Positions 9,147 to 17,993 of a stretch of DNA of 64,000 bases are shown here, one piece after another. Both the position numbers and the translations under genes were made by a program. The stretch is from the NCBI GenBank assembly GCA_001940645.1, contig MDVS01000048.1, positions 62,001 to 126,000 on the forward strand, given 5' to 3'. This DNA comes from Candidatus Heimdallarchaeota archaeon LC_3 (lineage in GTDB: Archaea; Asgardarchaeota; Heimdallarchaeia; Hodarchaeales; LC-3). The notes beneath the pieces are model-generated. The model was not told the origin of the DNA. It made no database searches and worked only from the letters and a program-made list of their open reading frames with translations. Numbering within the stretch: the stretch's first letter is position 1; each line of letters opens with the position of its first letter.

Positions 9147-10748
9147 GTGCGCGCATCTTCAGTTTTAACAATTATTTCTATTACAATTACTTGGTTAATT
9201 ACTGCATTGGTATTGTTAGTCTATTCATTCGATTATTTAGAGCTGATTAATGTAGATTATGGAGAATTTGTAGATTTAAAAACAATATTACTGTTTTTAA
9301 CTGCTACTTGTGCTATCCTAACATTACTTGTTACTGGTTACATTATTGATAAAAAACCTGATAAAATACACCTGATATTCGGAATATCTCTTAGTATTGC
9401 AATTATAAGTTTAATTTTAATTGGTTCTTCTTCAGATTTAGTTATTGGATTAGCATTTATTACCCTAGGAATTTCTTTAGGAGGACTAACAGGAGCCTCT
9501 GGTGCTTATTATGGAGGATACACAAAGCGAATCAACAGAGGGAAAACATATTCAGCAGGGATAGCACTATTTACACTATTTAGTGTCATAATAATAGGAT
9601 TTCTGAATATTTCTGACATAGAAAATTCAACACAAACAGCTATGTACATGATTGCACTTATTGGAATAGTTTTTCTTATTATGTTTCTTTTCTTAAGTAG
9701 AAAAGTCGAACATTGGAAAAATGATAAATGGCCAACTAAATTAAGACAAATTATTGATAGAAAAACGTTACAAAGTTATTTATTAACACATTTTATCCTT
9801 TATTTTATGATTGGTGTCGCAATTCAGACTATATCTGCCACAGGTAAGTTAATTTCAGTAGAAAATGAGTTCTTATTACAATTTGATATTGTTGATTTAT
9901 TTTGGTTAATAGTATTTCTCTTTGATTTTATTGTGAGTTTGTTCGCTGGGAATATTATTGATGCTAGAAGAATGAGAAAAATAATCTTAATTGTAAGCAT
10001 TTATGGTATTGCACTTGCTATTATAGTTTCTGGAATAGCAAATACAATTGCATTTTATTTGATCTCAGCAGCTTTGATGGGTGGATCATTTGCTTTTATA
10101 CACGTGACTATTGATTCAGCAATTTGGGCCGATTTATCCCCAAGAGATGCATTAGGAAGATATTTTTCTTTAGGATTTACTACGTTAATATTAGGTGTAT
10201 CCTTAGGTTATAGTTTCGGGTTGTTATTAAACTTTCTTTGGTTGGATCAAGCCATAAACATTGCAGGATTAATTCTGATCTTGGTTGCCTCACTATCTAT
10301 GTTTCCATTATTTTTTGTGTCTGACACTGCTAAACCATTAGATTTCTCTCTATTATTAACAATTATGAGAGATGGCCTTCCTTGTTACGCTTATAATTTT
10401 GGAAAGGAAAGAAAAACTAAAATCGAATTACCAATGCTTGCTGGCGCATTACAGGCGATTTCAACCTTTATGTCTGAAACGATTGGTAATGATTCACAAT
10501 TGAATTTAGTTCAACATGGCGATTATCTTATAATTTCAGAATGGAATAAAAATATAACCGCTGCCATCTTTGTTAATAAAGGTGACACAGAAATAAGATT
10601 GAAATTAAGAAAATTCCTTAAACTATTTATAAAAAAGTATCAGTCTGAGATAGAAGAATGGTATGGAGATCTAAGTCATTTTCAAGAAGCAGACAATATA
10701 GTTGAAGACGTTTTTGGTCCATTGTTACCAGCTGAGGATTTTTATTGA
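9147..10748 (+). CDS. MFS transporter with C-terminal longin/roadblock-like domain
   Basis: The 533-aa protein has about 12 hydrophobic segments in residues 1-395, laid out like a major facilitator transporter (short basic loops such as DKKPDK after segment 2; a longer middle loop near 190-205). After the last segment comes a soluble region of about 130 residues. It starts LLLTIMRDGLPCYAYNFG and continues ELPMLAGALQAISTFMSE, then GDYLIISEW. This is the beta-strand / 'DGxP' / 'xLxGxLxAI' pattern of Asgard longin/roadblock-like domains. A transporter fused to a GTPase-interacting type domain is unusual. The start is GTG at 9147, with no obvious ribosome-binding site; no better start is visible. 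The substrate is unknown. Confidence 0.82.
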   Translation: MRASSVLTIISITITWLITALVLLVYSFDYLELINVDYGEFVDLKTILLFLTATCAILTLLVTGYIIDKKPDKIHLIFGISLSIAIISLILIGSSSDLVIGLAFITLGISLGGLTGASGAYYGGYTKRINRGKTYSAGIALFTLFSVIIIGFLNISDIENSTQTAMYMIALIGIVFLIMFLFLSRKVEHWKNDKWPTKLRQIIDRKTLQSYLLTHFILYFMIGVAIQTISATGKLISVENEFLLQFDIVDLFWLIVFLFDFIVSLFAGNIIDARRMRKIILIVSIYGIALAIIVSGIANTIAFYLISAALMGGSFAFIHVTIDSAIWADLSPRDALGRYFSLGFTTLILGVSLGYSFGLLLNFLWLDQAINIAGLILILVASLSMFPLFFVSDTAKPLDFSLLLTIMRDGLPCYAYNFGKERKTKIELPMLAGALQAISTFMSETIGNDSQLNLVQHGDYLIISEWNKNITAAIFVNKGDTEIRLKLRKFLKLFIKKYQSEIEEWYGDLSHFQEADNIVEDVFGPLLPAEDFY

Positions 10749-11137
10749 AAAATTATGAGTTATTAGGATTTAAAGTTAATGGTCTGATACATTCTTTAAG
10801 AGCGAAATAAGCCAATATTTTAAGATTATAAAATAAGACAAGAAAGTAGTAATGGAGCAAATAAAGAAATAGTTTTTGTATTTTTATGATTGTACTTGAA
10901 AACAATTTCTGAAGCATTGACTATGCTGGAAGGACAGAAATTTGTAATTGTAGAGTGTAATAAACCGGTTAGAACTTTCGGAATAATCCAATATTTTCTG
11001 AGTCCAAATTTTTTTTTGACAAACTCTTCTTTTTTCTTATAAATATAGGAAAGATCATTTAATATAACCTTAAAGCTATGTTACATTTAAATCTATAACT
11101 TAAATACTTCAATATAGTTATTAGCATTTTGATTATC
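10749..11137 (+). other. Intergenic region between two MFS genes
   Basis: About 390 bases without a supported gene. On the minus strand an open frame of about 84 codons (roughly 11078 down to a TAA at 10828-10826) reads IYKKKEEFVKKKFG, then LLHSTITNF and similar. It has no ATG, GTG or TTG near its beginning and matches nothing I recognise, so it is not called. The end of the region is AT-rich and presumably carries the promoter of the next gene. Confidence 0.4.
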
Positions 11138-12484
11138 ATGATCAACTCCAAAATAGGAATTCCACCTTCTAATATATCAATGAAAAGCGATATACACATT
11201 TTAACTTTAATTTTTGTTTCAATCGCACATTTATCCGTGGGAATTGGAATAATAGGACTATCAACATTTATTCCTGCACAATTAGCACTAGAAGGATGGC
11301 CTGACACAATAATCGCAACCTTACTTGGAATTGCAACCTTGTTTGAAATTTTCAGACTTGCTATTGGATATTACCAAGATCGGTATAGCTTATTTGGATC
11401 TTTTAGAAGGAATTATGTTCTTACTGGATTAATAATCCAAACAGTTGGTCTTTTAATGATTTCTCAGTTATTAGGATCAATATTTATTATTTTTGGAATG
11501 ATTTTTTTCACAGTTGGTTCTGCAACAGTCTCAACTACCATAGACGCTTATTTAGTAGATAAAAGTAATGATAGCAATAGAAATAAGTTCGCTGCTACTC
11601 TACAATTTTTTCGATTAAGCGGTTTTGCAGTAGGAGGAATTTTAGGGGCGATATTATACAGTAAACTTAAATTTATGGATTTTTTCATATTTTTATCCTT
11701 TTTTGGATTTTTTATTGGCTTAATTAGTGTTATAGCAATTAGAGAATCAAAAGAATATAAAAACGATCGTTTATCTCAATTATCAAAGGAAAGCGCTTTT
11801 TATGATTTCAAAATTTTACGAACGCAAATTAAGCAACCGATAGTAATGGGGATGATCCTATTTCTTTTACTTTATCCTCTTGGATTATTCCTCCAAGATG
11901 CAATTTTGGAGCCTTATGCGATTAGAATTTTCGATTTCAATGAAGAAGGAATAGGCCGACTAGCAGCAGTCTGGGGAATAGCAACGTTAATATTTATTCC
12001 TTTAGGAATAGTCTTTGATAGAAAAATAGGAAGAATACAAACAATCATCTTAGGAACAATCATTGCAACATCAGGTTTGTTTCTTATAGCCATGTTAGGA
12101 TTGAATCCAGGAAATTTAAAATTTCTAAATTTACCTATGTATCAAAATGGCCTGCTATTATTCTTGATTTTATTTGGAGTTGGATTAGGTATGATGACCA
12201 CACCTTCCACGGCTTTAATGCTTGAGGTAACAGTAATATCAAAGAATAGAACTCTTATGTTATCATTTTTTGGATTAGCACTTACAATAGGAAGATCAAG
12301 CGCTTCTTTTATTGCAGCATTCATTATGATATTTAAAAACTATCAGATTTTGTTTTTAGTAGAATGTTTATTTCTCTTATCTTCTACAATTCCAATTTAC
12401 TATGTATATAAAAATCTAAAGACCAAAGATCTTATTAAAAATGAAGAAGGACTAGAAATATTTAGTACAGTTGATATTTCGTAA
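11138..12484 (+). CDS. PucC-like MFS transporter
   Basis: This MFS protein of about 448 aa has 12 predicted membrane segments. The motif LFLQDAILEPYAIRIF (about residue 260) closely resembles the LQDVLLEPYGGEVF signature of the PucC/LhaA family (Pfam PUCC), known from phototrophic bacteria as bacteriochlorophyll or light-harvesting assembly factors. Other supporting segments are GYYQDRYSLFGSFRRNY after segment 2 and a late GVGLGMMTTPSTALMLE helix. The frame is open from a TTG at 11129, but the ATG at 11138 is preferred; an ATG at 11180 is also possible. No photosynthesis genes are nearby, so the cargo is unlikely to be chlorophyll. The family call rests on one motif plus overall form. Confidence 0.7.
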   Translation: MINSKIGIPPSNISMKSDIHILTLIFVSIAHLSVGIGIIGLSTFIPAQLALEGWPDTIIATLLGIATLFEIFRLAIGYYQDRYSLFGSFRRNYVLTGLIIQTVGLLMISQLLGSIFIIFGMIFFTVGSATVSTTIDAYLVDKSNDSNRNKFAATLQFFRLSGFAVGGILGAILYSKLKFMDFFIFLSFFGFFIGLISVIAIRESKEYKNDRLSQLSKESAFYDFKILRTQIKQPIVMGMILFLLLYPLGLFLQDAILEPYAIRIFDFNEEGIGRLAAVWGIATLIFIPLGIVFDRKIGRIQTIILGTIIATSGLFLIAMLGLNPGNLKFLNLPMYQNGLLLFLILFGVGLGMMTTPSTALMLEVTVISKNRTLMLSFFGLALTIGRSSASFIAAFIMIFKNYQILFLVECLFLLSSTIPIYYVYKNLKTKDLIKNEEGLEIFSTVDIS

Positions 12485-12488
12485 CAGA

Positions 12489-12767
12489 TCAATTTGATTC
12501 TAGCTTCTCAATTATCTCACTTGTTCCCATAATAGTTGCAAACTCATCATTTAGTTGTACTAAGGCTATCTCGTAAACGACATCAGCATTAAAAGTATTT
12601 TCTTTATTATCCTTTCTTTCAAAAGTGGATATTTCATCAGAAGCTACAACTACTTTGAATTCCATATTTTCAGCCATTTGAGCAGTTGTTGAAACACAAT
12701 GATCAGTCGTTAAACCTACACGATCTTTGTATGTATAAAAAAAGAAAAAGTTTTGATTGGTTTTTTT
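12489..12767 (-). pseudogene. Isochorismatase-family cysteine hydrolase remnant (C-terminal part)
   Basis: The last roughly 80 codons of an isochorismatase-like hydrolase survive on the minus strand. VGLTTDHCVSTTAQMAENM contains the catalytic Cys. It is followed by FKVVVASDEISTF and by LNDEFATIMGTSEII, all at positions expected for the C-terminal half. The N-terminal half, with the catalytic Asp and Lys, is absent: upstream the frame runs into a T-rich stretch (FFFFYTY) and a TAA near 12770. An internal ATG at 12677 would give only 62 aa and lose the catalytic Cys. It is therefore read as a 5'-truncated pseudogene. Confidence 0.75.
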
Positions 12768-12881
12768 TTAGAATCACAAAATCCCTATAATATATTTTGT
12801 TTTATTCGAAGTGTTTTACAATATTTGAACGTTTATAAGTCAAGTAAATTCCACTGAAATTGATTAAAGGACGGATTAATT

Positions 12882-13379
12882 ATGCAAAAACTAGCAAATA
12901 CTATAAATATTAACCTTATAAGAAAAAAATATGATATAATTGATCAAAAAATTGTATCTACTATGGATAAATATGGAGTTGATTTATTACGGATAGCAAT
13001 GGGTATAGTTTTTATTTGGTTCGGAATTCTTAAACCATTAGGGCTCAGCCCTGCTGAAAGATTAGCAAATGAACTAGTTGCGGCTGGAGCATCGTGGATA
13101 CCTGGAAATGAATATTTTTATACAATATTGGCGATAATAGAAATATTTATTGGAATATTTTTCCTTTTCAGAGGAACAGTTAGGATCGCTATCTTTTTAT
13201 TGGTAATTCAAATGCCTTTGACTATATTACCATTAATTTTGTTACCAAACATTTCATGGCAGATTATTCTTTTTGTTCCAACTCTAGAGGGGCAGTATAT
13301 AATTAAAAATCTTGTTCTTATTAGTGCAGCAATTGTTATAGGTGGAAAGGTTAGAAAATTTGATGCTGAAAGAAAATAG
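12882..13379 (+). CDS. DoxX-like four-helix membrane protein
   Basis: The 165-aa protein has four hydrophobic segments after a short charged N-terminus of about 40 aa. The first contains LLRIAMGIVFIWFGILKP, the usual opening of DoxX/DUF417-type proteins (RxxxGxxFxxxGxxK). FYTILAIIEIFIGIFFLF forms the second. DoxX members are linked to thiol/redox chemistry or quinone pools in bacteria, but most are uncharacterised. The ATG at 12882 follows an AAAGGA stretch about 10 bases upstream. It stands alone between the isochorismatase remnant and the converging formate dehydrogenase operon. Confidence 0.7.
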   Translation: MQKLANTININLIRKKYDIIDQKIVSTMDKYGVDLLRIAMGIVFIWFGILKPLGLSPAERLANELVAAGASWIPGNEYFYTILAIIEIFIGIFFLFRGTVRIAIFLLVIQMPLTILPLILLPNISWQIILFVPTLEGQYIIKNLVLISAAIVIGGKVRKFDAERK

Positions 13380-13480
13380 AACAAATTTTTAATATTATTT
13401 GTAAGATTAAGATTATTAGTAAAAATCTATCTTTCACCAAAACCAGAATCAATTGGATTAAAATATAGAAAATTAATAGA

Positions 13481-16225
13481 TTAATCTGCAGCCAATTCAA
13501 TTTCTTGGCTTACTTTCTCTACCTTTACAGATGCTACTTTCAGTTCTGGGATTAAAGCAAATGGATCAAGAACATCATTAGTGAGCAAATTTACTCTTGA
13601 TTCTTTAAAGTGGAAAGTCATAAAAACAATCCCTTCAAGAATTTTATCAGTTACTTTAGCAATAGTTACCAGCGTACCCCTACGTGAGGTTATTCGCATT
13701 TTATCTCCGTTTTTAATTCCTAACGTTTCAGCATCCTTAGGATTTATTTCTGTTTTTTCTACTGGATGTCTTTCATCTAGTCCTTTTGATCTTCTTGTCA
13801 TTTCACCAGTATGAAAGTGGTAGAGATTTCTTCCTGTCGTTAATATTAGAGGGTACTCATCATCGGGTAATTCTGCAGCAGGAATATATTCAGTTGCTAG
13901 AAATTGACCTTTACCTATGCTAAATTGAGTTGTATGAAGGATGGGTGTTCCAGGATCGTCATTAGTTTTACAGGGCCATTGTAAGCCATCAGTTTGAATC
14001 CTATCGTAGGATATTCCTCCATATATAGGATTCACTAGTGAAATTTCTTCCATTATTTCTGATGGTTTATTATATTTTTTGGGAAAACCAAATCGTATTA
14101 ATAATTCATTTAGTATTTCCCAATCTGTTTTTCTTTCACCTATTTGTCGTAGAGCGGGTCGAACCATCTGGACTCTTCTTTCTGTATTAGTAAAGGTCCC
14201 TTCTTTTTCAGCGAAACTTTTTACTGGAAGTATTACATCAGCATATTTTCCTGTTTCAGAGATAAAAAGATCTTGAACTACTAGAAAATCAAGTTTATCA
14301 AGCGCTTTGACAACTTTATTGATATTAGGATCTGATAAAGCTGGATTTTCACCCATTATCATCATTACCTTAATATTTCCTGAATGGGCCTCATGCATCA
14401 TTTCAACTATGGTTAAACCAGGTTTATTTGTTAAATCAGTACCCCAAAATTTCTCGAATTTTAATCTGTTTTCTTCAATATTAGTTTTCTGGTATCCAGG
14501 AAATACATCAGGTAAAGCTCCTAGATCACAAGCACCTTGTACATTATTTTGTCCTCTAAGTGGATTAATACCAGTTCCGGGTCTACCAATATTTCCAGTC
14601 ATCATAGCTAACGATGCAAGTGAAGCTACATTATAAGTTCCAGTGAAATGCTGTGTTATCCCCATTGCATAAACAATCGCAGCTGTTTCTGCCTTCGCAT
14701 ATATTCTCGCAGCATCTTTTATTTTATCAAGTGGTATTCCTGTGAGTTTTGCCATTAATTGTAGATCTTGAGTTGCTAATATTGCTTTTAATTCCTCAAA
14801 TCCTTCTGTTCGTTTGTTAATAAAGTTCTGATCAAAAAGATTTTCTTCAATAATAATTTTCATCATGGCGTTAATTAATGCTAAATCCGTTCCCGGTATT
14901 TGCTGTAGATGAATCTCTGCAGATTCGACTATTTCTATTTTACGAGGATCAGCAACAAGTAATTTAGTTTTTCCTTTTGCAACAGCTTGTTTAATTTTAA
15001 TACCTATGATTGGGTGAGCTTCTGTTGTGTTAGAGCCAATAATGAATATTACTTTGGCATCATTAGTAAGATCTTCAATGCTATTAGTCATGGCTCCAGA
15101 ACCAAGCGTCCTTATTAATCCTGTGACAGTACTTGCATGACAAAGACGTGCACAATGATCAATATTATTAGTTTTAAATGCTGCTCTTGCTAATTTCTGC
15201 ATAAGATAATTTTCTTCATTTGTACATTTTGCTGAGGATAAAAAAGCAAATGCCTCTCCTCCATATCGATCATAAAGCTCCTTAAACTTCGATTCTATTA
15301 AATCTAGTGCTTCATCCCAAGTTGATTTTTCTAATACTCCATTTTTTCGAATATATGGAACATCAATCCTGTCCTTATGATGAATGAAGTCATTCCCAAA
15401 TTTTCCTTTAACACAGAGAGCAAGGCCATTTGCGGGACTTTCTCGATGAGAGTCAACATAAATAATTCTGTTATCCCTTTTATGAGTAACTAACTCAAAT
15501 TGACATCCAACACCACAATACACACAGGTGGTTACAGTACGCTCACTATCTATTTCTCTTCCACCATGTACTAATGTATTGGGAACAAGTGCAGCCACAG
15601 GACAACAATTAACACAAATTCCACAGCCTACACAACCAGCATCTTTGAAAGTTCTGTCAAAACCTGGTGTGGGATACACATTTGCTCCTCTTCCCTGCAT
15701 TGTTAGTACTCCACACATCTGTATTTCTTCTGTAGCCTGAACGCACTTCCCACATTTGATACACATTGAATAGTCGAGTTTAAAGAATTCATTTTGTTCT
15801 GAGAGTTCTATTTTCTCATCCTCAGGATCCATATACTTTTTCAGCTTTTCAGCTGGTACATATTCATAGGAGAGCTCCTGTAACTTACAATTGCCCTGTT
15901 TATCACATACAGTACATATTAATGGGTGATCTGCTAATATCAATTCCAATAATACTTCTCTAGATTTTTTTATTCGATTATTGTGAGTATAAATCACTGA
16001 ATTTTCTATAACTGGAGTAGTACAAGCAGATACAAGTCTTCCAATATTTTCTATTTCAATTACGCATAGTCTGCAAGAACCTGATGGAATAAGATCCTTT
16101 TCGTAACACATGGTTGGTACATAAATTTCTGCTCTTTGAATTGCAGTAAGATATGTCTCACCAGGAATTGCGTTAATGGTTATTCCATCAACAGTTATAT
16201 CAAAATATTCTTGAGTTTGCGACAT
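13481..16225 (-). CDS. fdhA: Formate dehydrogenase catalytic subunit (NuoG-like Fe-S + molybdopterin)
   Basis: The 914-aa protein is built like FdsA/FdhF2-type NAD-linked formate dehydrogenase. It has an N-terminal [2Fe-2S] domain (C40, C51, C54, C68), a NuoG-type His-Cys3 cluster (H100, C104, C107, C113), two [4Fe-4S] ferredoxin clusters (C155/C158/C161 and C198/C201/C204/C208 regions), and then the MopB [4Fe-4S] site (C234, C237, C241, C271) and molybdopterin domains. The active-site segment DHCARLCHAST places Cys362-His363 where selenocysteine-His or Cys-His sits in formate dehydrogenases, so this is the Cys form. It would oxidise formate or reduce CO2 using a Mo or W bis-pterin. The preceding gene's stop lies one base before its ATG, so it is the third gene of the operon. 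Confidence 0.88.
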   Translation of the reverse strand: MSQTQEYFDITVDGITINAIPGETYLTAIQRAEIYVPTMCYEKDLIPSGSCRLCVIEIENIGRLVSACTTPVIENSVIYTHNNRIKKSREVLLELILADHPLICTVCDKQGNCKLQELSYEYVPAEKLKKYMDPEDEKIELSEQNEFFKLDYSMCIKCGKCVQATEEIQMCGVLTMQGRGANVYPTPGFDRTFKDAGCVGCGICVNCCPVAALVPNTLVHGGREIDSERTVTTCVYCGVGCQFELVTHKRDNRIIYVDSHRESPANGLALCVKGKFGNDFIHHKDRIDVPYIRKNGVLEKSTWDEALDLIESKFKELYDRYGGEAFAFLSSAKCTNEENYLMQKLARAAFKTNNIDHCARLCHASTVTGLIRTLGSGAMTNSIEDLTNDAKVIFIIGSNTTEAHPIIGIKIKQAVAKGKTKLLVADPRKIEIVESAEIHLQQIPGTDLALINAMMKIIIEENLFDQNFINKRTEGFEELKAILATQDLQLMAKLTGIPLDKIKDAARIYAKAETAAIVYAMGITQHFTGTYNVASLASLAMMTGNIGRPGTGINPLRGQNNVQGACDLGALPDVFPGYQKTNIEENRLKFEKFWGTDLTNKPGLTIVEMMHEAHSGNIKVMMIMGENPALSDPNINKVVKALDKLDFLVVQDLFISETGKYADVILPVKSFAEKEGTFTNTERRVQMVRPALRQIGERKTDWEILNELLIRFGFPKKYNKPSEIMEEISLVNPIYGGISYDRIQTDGLQWPCKTNDDPGTPILHTTQFSIGKGQFLATEYIPAAELPDDEYPLILTTGRNLYHFHTGEMTRRSKGLDERHPVEKTEINPKDAETLGIKNGDKMRITSRRGTLVTIAKVTDKILEGIVFMTFHFKESRVNLLTNDVLDPFALIPELKVASVKVEKVSQEIELAAD

Positions 16226-16226
16226 C

Positions 16227-17993
16227 TTATTTCCACTCCACTATGCTAATACTATCAACTGGACACACAGATAGACAATTTTTGCATCCTGTGCACAAAT
16301 CATTTATGATTTCAAATCCATCTTCTTTATTTCCACGGATTGCATCAAATGTACAATTCTTTTGGCAAACACCGCAATTTATGCAAGCATCCTGTTCTAT
16401 GCGTAATTTGAATAATCCCGGACACACTCCAGCAGTACATCTATTCTCTTGAATGTGCTCTAGATATTCACTTTTGAAATATTTCATAGTTGACATTACA
16501 GGATTAGGTGCTGTCATCCCTAATCCACATAAACTAGTATCTTTAATCACCTCGCATAAAATTTCAAGTTCGTCTAAATCGGACAACTGCGCTTGACCAT
16601 GTGAAATTTTATTGAGAATTTTTAATGCCCTCAAAGTTCCTTCTCTGCAAGGGGTACATTTTCCACAAGATTCATCCTGGGTGAATCTGAGAAAGAATTT
16701 AGCAAAATCCACAATACAAGTATCTTGATCGATGACAATCATCCCTCCAGAACCCATTATCGATCCAATTTTTGCCATCGACTCATAATCTACTGGAGTA
16801 TCTAACAAATGTTCAGGAATACACCCACCTGAGGGTCCACCTGTTTGAACAGCTTTAATATTTCTATTACCTTCAATTCCTCCCCCAATATCATAAATTA
16901 TTTCTCTAAGGGTTGTACCCATTGGTACTTCAACTAATCCAGTATTATTTATCTTCCCCACTAGAGAAAATATAGCTGTACCAGACGAGGATTCAGAACC
17001 TATTTTTTTAAATTCTTCCCATCCATTTCTCATTATCCAAGCGACTGAACTCCATGTTTTTACATTATTGATGTTTGTAGGTTTTCCCCACAGTCCATTT
17101 GTTGCAGGAAAAGGTGGTTTTGCCACAGGAGTACCACGGTGACCCTCAACTGATTTAATGAGAGCAGTTTCTTCACCACAAACAAAGGCACCTGCACCTT
17201 TGTATATTTTAATATCAAATGAAAAATTACTGCTTATAATATTTGTTCCTATAAATCCATTTGATTTAGCGTCTTCAATTGCTTTAGAGAACCTAACAAT
17301 TGCCAAAGGATATTCAGCTCTTACATAAATCAATCCTTTAGAAGCACCAATTGCATAAGCACCTATTATTAATCCTTCTATCACTGAATGAGGATCAGCT
17401 TCCAAGAGCGATCGATCCATAAAAGCACCTGGATCTCCCTCATCTGCATTTATAATTACGTATTTTGGTTCTCCATAAGCTTTCCTAGCCAAATCCCATT
17501 TTAATCCAGTTGGAAACCCAGCTCCTCCTCTTCCTCTTAACCCAGATGACATAATTTCTTTAATTACTTCTTCTGGATTCATTTTTAAAGCAATTTCCAA
17601 TCCCTTATAGCCACCTACAGCTTTGTATTCATTGATTTTCTCTGGGTTAATATTCCCACAATTAGCTAGTATAATCCTTGTTTGTTTGTTATAAAATGGG
17701 ATATCTTTATGCTTAGCAATAAGTTCGTTTGTGATAGGAGATTTATAGAAGAATTGGTTAACTGGATTATTGTTTTTCAAGTGTTGCTCAACAATTTCAC
17801 TTACTGAATTTTCATCAAGTTTTGAATAAAATATATCATCAACTATAACTATTGGTCCTTGGGAACAGAAACCATGACATCCAGAAATTTCTACTTTGTG
17901 ATCTGGTGCTAATTCTTTAAATTTATTAGTTACTTTGTCAGATTTAGAAGAAATACAACCAGTTCCCTCACAAACTCTTATTGTTTTAGTTAT
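16227..17993 (-). CDS. NuoF/HydB-like NADH-binding flavoprotein subunit (AUA start)
   Basis: The protein of about 588 aa has the HydB/HylB layout. An N-terminal thioredoxin-like [2Fe-2S] domain (VCEGTGC, then ISGCHGFC) leads to the NuoF core with NADH/FMN loop GLRGRGGAGFPTGLKWD and the SLBB region. The [4Fe-4S] motif ESCGKCTPCREGT follows, and then two C-terminal ferredoxin clusters (CINCGVCQKNC; CTGCKNCLSVCP). It would pass electrons between NAD(H), ferredoxin and the formate dehydrogenase. The [2Fe-2S] domain lies upstream of the first standard start (TTG at 17780) and the frame is open to a stop at about 18020 without any ATG, GTG or TTG. The only fitting start is ATA at 17993-17991, overlapping the upstream stop as ATAA and preceded by GGAGG at 7 bases. 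Confidence 0.85.
   Translation of the reverse strand: MTKTIRVCEGTGCISSKSDKVTNKFKELAPDHKVEISGCHGFCSQGPIVIVDDIFYSKLDENSVSEIVEQHLKNNNPVNQFFYKSPITNELIAKHKDIPFYNKQTRIILANCGNINPEKINEYKAVGGYKGLEIALKMNPEEVIKEIMSSGLRGRGGAGFPTGLKWDLARKAYGEPKYVIINADEGDPGAFMDRSLLEADPHSVIEGLIIGAYAIGASKGLIYVRAEYPLAIVRFSKAIEDAKSNGFIGTNIISSNFSFDIKIYKGAGAFVCGEETALIKSVEGHRGTPVAKPPFPATNGLWGKPTNINNVKTWSSVAWIMRNGWEEFKKIGSESSSGTAIFSLVGKINNTGLVEVPMGTTLREIIYDIGGGIEGNRNIKAVQTGGPSGGCIPEHLLDTPVDYESMAKIGSIMGSGGMIVIDQDTCIVDFAKFFLRFTQDESCGKCTPCREGTLRALKILNKISHGQAQLSDLDELEILCEVIKDTSLCGLGMTAPNPVMSTMKYFKSEYLEHIQENRCTAGVCPGLFKLRIEQDACINCGVCQKNCTFDAIRGNKEDGFEIINDLCTGCKNCLSVCPVDSISIVEWK

Noticed and set aside
10826..11078. Minus-strand open frame of about 84 codons (IYKKKEEFVKKKFG...).
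   Set aside because: No start codon near its beginning, no recognisable motif, and it lies in a promoter-type space.
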